Positions 1-7,240 of a stretch of 33,974 nucleotides of DNA are shown in pieces. Source of the DNA: Terriglobales bacterium. GTDB taxonomy: Bacteria; Acidobacteriota; Terriglobia; Terriglobales; Acidobacteriaceae. Under the pieces are notes generated by a model that was given only the letters and a program-made list of their open reading frames with translations, was not told the origin of the DNA and ran no database searches. The stretch is from the NCBI GenBank assembly GCA_015655585.1, contig JAATEV010000059.1:1-33974 (forward strand), given 5' to 3'. The first letter of the stretch is position 1, and each line of letters opens with the position of its first letter. A program made the position numbers and the translations under genes.

Positions 1-1704
1 GGATGGCCCGGCTACATGGGCATGTCAGACCACCTGCGCACCTACCCCATCCTTCCCTCCGCCATCACCCACACCTTCACCGGCAGCGCCCGCTTCCAGA
101 ACATAGAATCCCTCACCACCCCATCCCAAAAAGCCACCTTCACCGTTACAAATATCAACCAAACGACCGAGAACGAAGCCCCCACCCTCCTGCTGGACTT
201 TGGCCGAGAGATCTCCGGTCGCCTCTTCATCGAATCCGCCTCCACCACCAACACCAAACTCTCCATAGCCTACGGAGAATCCGAGATCGAAGCCCTCGCA
301 ACCGGCATCTCCAGTGGCCAGCAAGGCGGCAACTACCTCGGCACAAACACCCTCGAAGTCCCCGCCAACGGCACCGCTCGCGGCCCCAAGTCCGCCTTCC
401 GCTACATCCGCATCCGCTTCCTCGGCCCCGCCGCCTTCAAGTCCATCCGCGCCGAAGGCATCTACTATCCCGTCGAATACAAAGGCTCCTTCGAATCCTC
501 CGATCCTCTCCTCAACAAAATCTGGGAGACCGGAGCATACACCGTCCACCTCTGTATGCAGGACGGCATCTGGGACGCTCCCAAGCGCGACCGCGGCCGC
601 TGGGTAGGCGACCTCGACGTAGAAGGCCGCACCATCAACACCGCCTTCGGAGACCCCCGCCTCATCGAAGAGACCCTCGCCGCCCTGGTCCCCGCAAAGG
701 GAGACGACGTCAACGGCATCCCCGGCTACTCCGCCCTCTGGATCACCTCACTCCTCAACCTCTATCTCCACACCAACGACAAAGCCTTCCTCACCTCCCA
801 ACACAACGCCCTCCTCCAGATCCTAGCCACCATGGACTCCAGCCTCGACCCACAAGGCAGATTCATCAACCCCCGCAACAAGTGGCTCTTCGTAGACTGG
901 GCCCCCGACCTCTACTCCTCCTCCCCCACCGCTCTCGCCGGAACCCAGCTGCAGTACGTTCGCGCCTACAACGCAGCAGCAACGCTTCTCTCCGCCATAG
1001 GCGACACCGAAAACGCGCAACGCTACACCACCCAATCCGCCAAAGTACTCTCCGTAGCCCACACCTTCCGCGACGCCAACAACGTAACCTACGGCCGCCC
1101 CTGGCAGCTCAACGCACTAGGCGTCCTCGCCGACCCCTCCTCCACCTCCCGCAAAGAGTGGCAGGAAATCTTCACCCACATCAAACAAGACTCCCCCACC
1201 GATCCCTCCATCACCCCCTACTTCAACTCCTACCTCCTCGACGCCATGTCCGCCACCGGCTCCCGCCGCCAGGCCCTCGACTGGATTCGCACCTACTGGG
1301 GCGGCATGTTAGCCGAAGGAGCAACCAGCTTCTGGGAGGCCTACGACCTCCGCTGGCCCAAGTCCAACCCCCATCTCTCCCTACAGGCCGATGGCACCAG
1401 CGGCTACTTCGTCTCCTTCGCGCACGGATGGTCCTCCGGCCCCACCGCCTGGCTCTCGGAGAACGTCCTCGGCATCACCCCCACCGCCCCCGGATACGAC
1501 CGCGTATCCATCCACCCCGATCTCCTCGGCCTCGACTTCGCGCAAGGCGCCGTGCCCACTCCCCACGGCCCCATCTCCATCCGCATCGACAAAACCACCG
1601 GCATCACCCTCGATCTCCCGCAAGGCATCGAAGCCACCGTAGATTACACAGGCCACAAGACCGTCATCAACAAGAGCGGACGCTCCATAATCCCCTATCA
1701 ATAG
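1..1704 (+). CDS. Alpha-L-rhamnosidase, GH78-like (5' end cut by window)
   Basis: The reading frame is open from the first base, and the five codons before the first ATG (base 16) continue in frame, so the true start probably lies left of the window. The 567 visible codons cover the (alpha/alpha)6 catalytic barrel and C-terminal beta-domain of a bacterial alpha-L-rhamnosidase, which releases terminal L-rhamnose from glycans or glycosides. The acid motif D-A-P-K-R-D-R-G-R-W-V-G-D is at 574-612, an A-T-S-F-W-E motif with the likely general base Glu follows base 1320, and the C-terminal H-G-W-S-S-G-P-T-A-W-L segment typical of GH78 follows. The position usually held by the catalytic acid Glu is Asp here (R-D-R rather than R-E-x). 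That is seen in some six-hairpin glycosidase subfamilies, so the exact specificity is less certain than the fold. It is followed 72 bases later by another secreted glycosidase on the same strand. Confidence 0.85.
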   Translation, partial: GWPGYMGMSDHLRTYPILPSAITHTFTGSARFQNIESLTTPSQKATFTVTNINQTTENEAPTLLLDFGREISGRLFIESASTTNTKLSIAYGESEIEALATGISSGQQGGNYLGTNTLEVPANGTARGPKSAFRYIRIRFLGPAAFKSIRAEGIYYPVEYKGSFESSDPLLNKIWETGAYTVHLCMQDGIWDAPKRDRGRWVGDLDVEGRTINTAFGDPRLIEETLAALVPAKGDDVNGIPGYSALWITSLLNLYLHTNDKAFLTSQHNALLQILATMDSSLDPQGRFINPRNKWLFVDWAPDLYSSSPTALAGTQLQYVRAYNAAATLLSAIGDTENAQRYTTQSAKVLSVAHTFRDANNVTYGRPWQLNALGVLADPSSTSRKEWQEIFTHIKQDSPTDPSITPYFNSYLLDAMSATGSRRQALDWIRTYWGGMLAEGATSFWEAYDLRWPKSNPHLSLQADGTSGYFVSFAHGWSSGPTAWLSENVLGITPTAPGYDRVSIHPDLLGLDFAQGAVPTPHGPISIRIDKTTGITLDLPQGIEATVDYTGHKTVINKSGRSIIPYQ

Positions 1705-1776
1705 AGAAATAATTTACAAAACTCTATTGCGCATCCTCTCCGCCAATCTTTAAAATCCCGCCTGAGTTCAAAACCT

Positions 1777-2898
1777 ATGAAGATCACGCGTCGAAGCTTC
1801 CTGCAAACCTCCGCCCTTGCCCTTGCAACTCCCTACCTCGCAGCCGCGGAAGACCCCATCGCCCCCTATCGCACGCCCTACAAATATCCTCATCTCATCC
1901 TTGGCGGCACCGGCAACAAGCAGGACTTCGACAGCATCGCCGTAGACGACCCCATCGTCTTCACCGCCAACGGCAAGTTCTACATGCTCTACATCGGCTT
2001 CGACGGCATCGGCTACCAGACCGGCCTCGCCTTATCTACCGATCTCCTCCACTGGACGCGCGTAGCCCTCGTCGGCCCACGCGATCCCAACTCGAAGTAC
2101 ACCAAATACAACATGGCCATGAGCTGCATCCTGCGCGACAAAAACCTCCACAGCGCAGGCGAAGCCCTCAAAGTCAACGGCAAATACATCGGCATCTGGA
2201 ACGCCTATCCCAGCCAGGGATACGAGCAGGGAGCCGCCGTCATCGGCATGGCCACCTCCACCGACCTCCTCCACTGGAGCCTCACCGACCCAATCCTGCA
2301 ACCTTCCGAAGGCGCGCCCTGGGAACACGGCGGTCTCTACCGCTCCGACCTGCTCCTCGACAAAGGCACCTACTACCTCTACTACAACGCCAAGACCGAC
2401 ACCCTCCCCACCTCCGAAGGCGGCGGCTGGCGCGAGCGCAGCGGCGTAGCCACCAGCACCGACCTGAAGAAATGGACGCGTTCCCCACTCAGCCCTCTGC
2501 TGCAAAACGGCTCACGCGGCAGCGCCACCTACCCCGAATCGAACCCGCTACACAACCAGAACCCGCCCACCAAAGACACCCGCGACAGCCGCTTCGCCTC
2601 CAATCCCTACGTCGTAAAAAACGGCAACCGCTACGCCATGTTCTACTTCGGCCTCAACTACGAGCGCCCCAGCCACGCCTGCGAACTCCTCGCCCTCGGT
2701 AACGACCCGCTGCACTTCACCAAAGTCCCCGAAGTCCTCATCGACACCGGCGCCCCCGGCACCATCGACGACATCCACGCCCACAAACCCTCCGTCATCT
2801 ACCACAACGGAGCCCTCTACCACTTCTACTGCGCCGTAAGCGGCAAATACCCCAACGAAGTCCGCGGCATCACTGTAGCCCGCTCCAAACCCTGGTAA
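1777..2898 (+). CDS. Tat-exported five-bladed beta-propeller glycosidase (GH43/GH117-like, family unassigned)
   Basis: This 373-residue protein starts with a twin-arginine signal (T-R-R-S-F-L-Q at residues 4-10, hydrophobic core, cleavage near A-A-A-E), so it is probably exported folded. The mature part has the repeating aromatic blade pattern of the GH32/43/62/68/117 beta-propeller superfamily: D-D-P-I-V followed by G-K-F-Y-M-L-Y, then S-T-D-L-L-H-W twice, a second acidic blade at Y-R-S-D-L-L-L-D, and a C-terminal H-A-H-K-P-S-V-I-Y segment. The acidic residues fit a glycosidase, but I cannot assign a CAZy family by eye. The substrate is unknown; the flanking rhamnosidases suggest L-arabinose or another plant or algal glycan side chain. 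The ATG at 1777 has no strong ribosome-binding site. It was chosen because the twin-arginine signal follows directly. Confidence 0.75.
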   Translation: MKITRRSFLQTSALALATPYLAAAEDPIAPYRTPYKYPHLILGGTGNKQDFDSIAVDDPIVFTANGKFYMLYIGFDGIGYQTGLALSTDLLHWTRVALVGPRDPNSKYTKYNMAMSCILRDKNLHSAGEALKVNGKYIGIWNAYPSQGYEQGAAVIGMATSTDLLHWSLTDPILQPSEGAPWEHGGLYRSDLLLDKGTYYLYYNAKTDTLPTSEGGGWRERSGVATSTDLKKWTRSPLSPLLQNGSRGSATYPESNPLHNQNPPTKDTRDSRFASNPYVVKNGNRYAMFYFGLNYERPSHACELLALGNDPLHFTKVPEVLIDTGAPGTIDDIHAHKPSVIYHNGALYHFYCAVSGKYPNEVRGITVARSKPW

Positions 2899-2959
2899 GA
2901 AGGCGCTGAAAAAATCCTCTCTTTGAAGGGACAAGGCTTCTAAGGCCGCCGAAAAAGCC

Positions 2960-3115
2960 TCTGCCCCTGTCTTTGGGATTAGCGCAGGGCTTCAGCCCCG
3001 GGTCTTTTTCTGCCAGGCTACAACTACCTTTTCAGCCCGCCGTAAATCGCTCCCTTTCAAGGGTGACTTTAGTCGCCGAGGGAATGCAGGACGAGCCCAT
3101 TCTAATTTTCAGCAT
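2960..3115. repeat. Degenerate intergenic palindromic repeat
   Basis: The 225-base gap between the propeller glycosidase and the GH78 gene contains no gene. It carries a G-G-G-C / G-C-C-C hairpin with a TTCA loop (2987-2998), preceded by CTTTGGGATTAG. A shared tail around 3055-3120 (ttcaa...tttagtcgc...aatgc) resembles the tail of the 12395-12590 repeat. The same CTTTGGGATTAG prefix precedes a hairpin at 30081-30098. Confidence 0.5.
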
Positions 3116-3123
3116 CCTGCCCC

Positions 3124-5472
3124 TCAGTCCGCCCGACCCACAAACCGAAACCGATATCGCCCAGCCCGCACCCGATAAACCGTGCTGCCACCCTCCACGC
3201 GAAGTGAACGAACACGTCCACCGGCCGCATCCAAGCCCTCAACATCCTTCACCGAAGGCACATACACCAGCGCACCCGCCGGAACTGTAACCGCCATAGT
3301 CACACTTCCCCCGGCCCGCCTCCAGTCACTCTCAATCTTCCCCAACCGCGAACGAAACCCACATCGAATCCAATCCACCCCCACCGGCATAGCCGGTCGA
3401 ATCACAATCCTCTCCTCACGAGACATATCGAAATCAATGCCGCCCAGCCCGCGATAGAACCACTCCTCCGCGCCTCCCAGCATAAAGTGGTCCTGGCTGT
3501 TCTTAGGATTTGCATCCCAAGCCTCCGTCAACGCCGTAGCTCCCCGCGCCAACTGCGATCCATAGCTAGGCGGATCACTCCGCAGCATCATAGCCAGAAT
3601 CAGATCATCCCGACCCTCCTGCATAAGTAACCGCAACAGATACGGATACCCCACCTCGCCGGTAGTCACATGGTCCCGATGCGCGCGAATGTCCGCAATC
3701 ACATGCTCCAGCGCCGCAGCTCGCTTGTCCGCCGGAACCACTCCAAGCGCCAGCGGCATCGCGCTCGCAGTCTGGCTCCCCGTGTCATAACATCCCTTCT
3801 CCGCATTCCAGAACCGCCCGTTGAACGCTGCCTGCTCCTTAGCGGCCAAAGCCTTATACCTCACAGCATCATCATCACGATGCAGCAAAGCCGCGATCTT
3901 CTGCATCACCACGACATCTTCATAGAGCATCAGCGTTCCCGTCACTCCAATCGTCGTCAAATGACTGAACCCCGGCTCCCAATCCCCCACGTCATACCAA
4001 TCACCCAGCCCATACGCCACAATCCCGTTCTCCGCCCGACCCTCCAGATACCGCACATACCTCTGCATCACCCCATAGTTCCGCTCCAGCAAACTCTTAT
4101 CGCCATAGAAACCATACGCCCGCCAAGCCGCCAGAATACTGGCCGAACCCCACTCCGGCGAGTCGTCATACACCGGATACTTCGGCCCGAACTGCGTATA
4201 CTGCGGCGCAATCGTCGGCACCATACCATCCTCACGTTGAGCATCGGCAATGTTCTTTACCGTAGCCGCATACAATCCGCGCAGATCGTTATTGAACATC
4301 AGCCCCGACGCAATCAGGTGCGTCTCCTCAATCCACCCCAGCTTCTCCCGATGCGGACAGTCCGTAAACAAACTGACCTCGTTGTTGTACATCGCCTCCA
4401 CAATCAACCGATGAATCTTATTCAACAGAGCGTTCGAACTCTCAAACCTCCCCGTAACCGCAGAGTTCGAAGTAACTCGCTCCGCCTCCATCGCCAGAAC
4501 CTTGCCCTCACCTCCAACCCACTCCGCCTGCACATAGCGAAACCCATAGTAGCCAAACCCCGGCTCCCAAACCTCGTCCGCTCCTCCCCGCAACGTATAG
4601 CTCCACCACTGCGGCTCGCCCGAGCTCTTCTGGCTCACCGTCCCATCCGGGTTAAGCAACTCCCCCGGCCTCAGAATTAGCTTCGCTCCCGCCGGGCCAC
4701 GCACTTTGATCCGAGGTCGCCCAGCAACATTCTGCCCAAAGTCATAAACCACCTTCCCCTCACCAACAGCCTTCACCACCGGAGCACCAGGCATCCGCGC
4801 CGCCCGCACATCCGGAGCGATCGCCGAAACCAGCTCTCCTCGCGGCCCATCCACCACGCGCACCTCTCCCCAGTCGTCCTCCATCCTCCGCGCATCAAAA
4901 TCCTCGCCGCCATACGCAGAGCTAAAGACCGTCCTCCCATGCGCCGCCTGCCAACTGCCATCGCTGGCAATTACTTCACTCGCTCCATCCGCATACCAAA
5001 CCTGCAACTCCGCAATCATCATCGGAGCCCCAAAGCTCCCCGCAAACTTCGTATACCGTCCCTCCGTCTGCTGAACGTTGTACATCCCGTTCCCCAGCAT
5101 CACCTTCAGCCGATTCCTCCCCGGCCTCAGCATCCTCTTCACGTCCCACGTATCGAAGGTCACGGTCTTGCGATAGTCCGTCCAAGCCTGGTGCAATCCA
5201 TCCGGCGCAACCATCGCATCATTCAACTCAGCCGAATACTGCCCCAGCCCCGCAATCCGCAGAACCGCCCGCACCGGAGTCCCGCGCAACCGGAACTCCC
5301 TGCGAAACACAGGCATGGGACGGCTCCCATCCAGCTCCGCTCCATCCCGCGCTGTACTCCACGCAGCCTGAATCCATCTCCCCTGCAACAGCCTCGTTTC
5401 CGCCGCAACAGAAGATCCCGTCCAACAGAGCAGCACCATCATCCATCCAGCCAAAACCCGCATCACAACCAT
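3124..5472 (-). CDS. Alpha-L-rhamnosidase, GH78, secreted
   Basis: This is a 782-residue alpha-L-rhamnosidase with a Sec signal peptide (hydrophobic stretch ending near S-S-V-A-A-E). The ATG at 5472 was chosen because AGAGGAG lies 8 bases upstream and the signal peptide starts there. The longer frame reaching 5547 would overlap the divergent fucosidase start and adds only arginine-rich sequence. An N-terminal beta-sandwich region is followed by the (alpha/alpha)6 barrel. The catalytic motif T-D-C-P-H-R-E-K-L-G-W places the expected acid Glu at about residue 376. The T-E-A-W-D motif gives the likely general base Glu at about 650, followed by the C-terminal H-F-M-L-G-G-A-E-E-W segment. It is divergently arranged with the GH29 gene across 65 bases, so the two may share a control region. 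Rhamnose release in the periplasm or outside the cell is inferred. Confidence 0.9.
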   Translation of the reverse strand: MVVMRVLAGWMMVLLCWTGSSVAAETRLLQGRWIQAAWSTARDGAELDGSRPMPVFRREFRLRGTPVRAVLRIAGLGQYSAELNDAMVAPDGLHQAWTDYRKTVTFDTWDVKRMLRPGRNRLKVMLGNGMYNVQQTEGRYTKFAGSFGAPMMIAELQVWYADGASEVIASDGSWQAAHGRTVFSSAYGGEDFDARRMEDDWGEVRVVDGPRGELVSAIAPDVRAARMPGAPVVKAVGEGKVVYDFGQNVAGRPRIKVRGPAGAKLILRPGELLNPDGTVSQKSSGEPQWWSYTLRGGADEVWEPGFGYYGFRYVQAEWVGGEGKVLAMEAERVTSNSAVTGRFESSNALLNKIHRLIVEAMYNNEVSLFTDCPHREKLGWIEETHLIASGLMFNNDLRGLYAATVKNIADAQREDGMVPTIAPQYTQFGPKYPVYDDSPEWGSASILAAWRAYGFYGDKSLLERNYGVMQRYVRYLEGRAENGIVAYGLGDWYDVGDWEPGFSHLTTIGVTGTLMLYEDVVVMQKIAALLHRDDDAVRYKALAAKEQAAFNGRFWNAEKGCYDTGSQTASAMPLALGVVPADKRAAALEHVIADIRAHRDHVTTGEVGYPYLLRLLMQEGRDDLILAMMLRSDPPSYGSQLARGATALTEAWDANPKNSQDHFMLGGAEEWFYRGLGGIDFDMSREERIVIRPAMPVGVDWIRCGFRSRLGKIESDWRRAGGSVTMAVTVPAGALVYVPSVKDVEGLDAAGGRVRSLRVEGGSTVYRVRAGRYRFRFVGRAD

Positions 5473-5537
5473 CTCGAAAACTCCTCTACAAAAATGTCTT
5501 CTTCGAAAATGACCGCTTCCTCTGTTATCGTGGCGCC
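5473..5537. promoter_or_regulatory. Divergent GH78/GH29 intergenic region
   Basis: Only 65 bases separate the starts of the two divergent hydrolase genes. The GH78 ribosome-binding site (AGAGGAG on the minus strand) lies at about 5481-5487. The GH29 side shows no Shine-Dalgarno sequence before its GTG. A shared promoter and operator region is implied by the spacing; no clear -10/-35 pair was recognised. Confidence 0.4.
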
Positions 5538-7172
5538 GTGAACCCATCCGGCCTCAAGCTGCTCTCCATCGTGTCCCTGTTGCTTTTGCCGACGCCCCAT
5601 CTCTCCGCACAAAATCCCATCCAGACTACAGAACACCAGGTCCGCAAGGTACACAACGAAGTATCCTCCGCCAACCCCCGCGTCCCCTTCCACGCCGACT
5701 GGCCCTCCCTCTCGCACTACCGCACGCCCGACTGGTTCCGCGACGCAAAGTTCGGCATCTTCCTCCACTGGGGCGTCTACTCCGTCCCCGCCTTCGGCAA
5801 CGAGTGGTACTCCCGCAACATGTACGTCCCCGGCGACCCCGCCTACCAACATCACATCACCACCTACGGCCCACAGGATAAATTCGGCTACAAAGACTTC
5901 ATCCCCCTCTTCACCGCTCCCAACTTCGACCCCACCGCATGGGTCGATCTCTTCGCAAAAGCAGGCGCACGCTACATCGTCCCCGTAGGCGAGCACTGCG
6001 ACGGCTTCGCCATGTACAACTCCGACATCACCCCCTGGAACGCCGTCCGCATGGGCCCGCACCGCGACATCGTCGGTGAGCTAGCCGCCGCAACCCGCGC
6101 CCGCGGCCTGCGCTTCGGCGTCTCCTCCCACACCGCCGAGCACTGGTGGTGGTACGGCCTCGGCCGCACCTTCCCCTCCGACGTCCGCAACATGACCCCC
6201 GAAACCGCCAGCCTCTACGGCCCCGCCGAACCCCGCAACCTCCCCGGCCCCAACAACACCACCGACGACACCAAGGAACCAAACCCCGACCACCTCGAAC
6301 AGTGGCTCGCCCCCAACCAATCCTTCATGGACAATTGGCTAGCCCGCACCACCGAGATCGTCGACAAATACCATCCCGACTTCATGTACTTAGACTGGTG
6401 GATCAGCCAACCCGCCTTCCAGTCTTCCTTGCAGCAGTTCGCCGCCTACTTCTACGACCGCTCCAGCGAACACAACCAGCAGCCCGTCCTCGCCTACAAA
6501 GTCGAGTCCATGCCCGCCAACGCCGGCACCCTCGACATCGAGCGCGGCAAGCTCGACAACCTCCGCCTCCTCCCCTGGCAGACCGACACCTCCATCTCCA
6601 TCCACTCCTGGGGCTACGTCGAACACGACCAGTACCGCACCGCAAAGTCCCTCATCCACCAACTCGTCGACGCCGTATCCAAGAACGGAAACCTCCTCCT
6701 CAACGTAGGCCCCAAAGCCGACGGCACCATCCCCGAAGAGGCTCGCGCCGTCCTCCTCCAGATCGGCGAATGGCTCCACATCAACGGCGAAGCTATCTAC
6801 AACTCGCGCCCCTTCCTCGTCTACGGCGAAGGCCCCACCATCGCCCCTCGCAACTCCACCGAGATGAATCACGACATCGAAGAATTCACTCCACGCGACA
6901 TCCGCTACACCACCTCAAAAACCGGAGCCACCCTCTACGCCACCACTCTCGGCTGGCCCACTGGAGGAGGCCTCATCCTCCACACCCTCTACTCCAACAA
7001 CCCCTACCTACCGCATCCCATCTGCAAAGTCTCCCTCATGGGAACGCAACAAAACATCCCCTTCCATCAACAACCAGACGGCCTGCACCTGACCCTGCCC
7101 GCAAATTCCCCCGCATCTCTACCCAAAGACCTCGCATACGTCTTCGTTATCCCAACCACCTGCACAAAATAA
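5538..7172 (+). CDS. Alpha-L-fucosidase, GH29, secreted
   Basis: The 544-residue protein begins at GTG with a Sec signal peptide (L-L-S-I-V-S-L-L-L-L, cleavage near L-S-A-Q). It is a retaining alpha-L-fucosidase, removing L-fucose from glycan ends. Typical GH29 blocks are present: W-F-R-D-A-K-F-G-I-F-L-H-W-G-V-Y near residue 65, the E-H-C-D-G-F-A-M-Y block, the nucleophile region M-Y-L-D-W-W (Asp about residue 284), and N-G-N-L-L-L-N-V-G-P-K-A-D-G in the C-terminal half of the barrel. A short beta-sandwich tail follows. The acid/base residue varies in this family and was not assigned. No in-frame ATG exists nearby, so GTG at 5538 is the best start, although it lacks a ribosome-binding site. 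Its neighbour upstream is a divergent rhamnosidase, and it converges on the GH127 gene with a hairpin between them. Confidence 0.93.
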   Translation: MNPSGLKLLSIVSLLLLPTPHLSAQNPIQTTEHQVRKVHNEVSSANPRVPFHADWPSLSHYRTPDWFRDAKFGIFLHWGVYSVPAFGNEWYSRNMYVPGDPAYQHHITTYGPQDKFGYKDFIPLFTAPNFDPTAWVDLFAKAGARYIVPVGEHCDGFAMYNSDITPWNAVRMGPHRDIVGELAAATRARGLRFGVSSHTAEHWWWYGLGRTFPSDVRNMTPETASLYGPAEPRNLPGPNNTTDDTKEPNPDHLEQWLAPNQSFMDNWLARTTEIVDKYHPDFMYLDWWISQPAFQSSLQQFAAYFYDRSSEHNQQPVLAYKVESMPANAGTLDIERGKLDNLRLLPWQTDTSISIHSWGYVEHDQYRTAKSLIHQLVDAVSKNGNLLLNVGPKADGTIPEEARAVLLQIGEWLHINGEAIYNSRPFLVYGEGPTIAPRNSTEMNHDIEEFTPRDIRYTTSKTGATLYATTLGWPTGGGLILHTLYSNNPYLPHPICKVSLMGTQQNIPFHQQPDGLHLTLPANSPASLPKDLAYVFVIPTTCTK

Positions 7173-7180
7173 CTTAAAAA

Positions 7181-7216
7181 GAAATCGGGGCACAGGGATA
7201 AATCCCCATGCCCCGA
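7181..7216 (-). terminator. Rho-independent terminator for the GH127 gene
   Basis: An interrupted stem (TCGGGGCA at 7185-7192 pairing with 7209-7216, then GGGAT pairing inside) lies between the convergent GH29 and GH127 genes. Read on the minus strand it is followed by a T-rich run (TTTCTTTTT), as expected for intrinsic termination of the GH127 transcript. The hairpin could also slow transcription from the plus strand. Confidence 0.7.
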
Positions 7217-7240
7217 AATCCTTCTCTTGCAGCGTGCTCG

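Noticed and set aside
3-1712. A 569-codon open frame overlapping the first rhamnosidase in another frame
   Set aside because: The translation is almost only Arg, His, Pro and Leu, a shadow of C-rich codons. The other frame has GH78 motifs.
5473-5547. Longer start for the second GH78 gene
   Set aside because: It would overlap the divergent fucosidase gene and hides the signal peptide behind an Arg/His-rich stretch. The ATG at 5472 has AGAGGAG 8 bases upstream.
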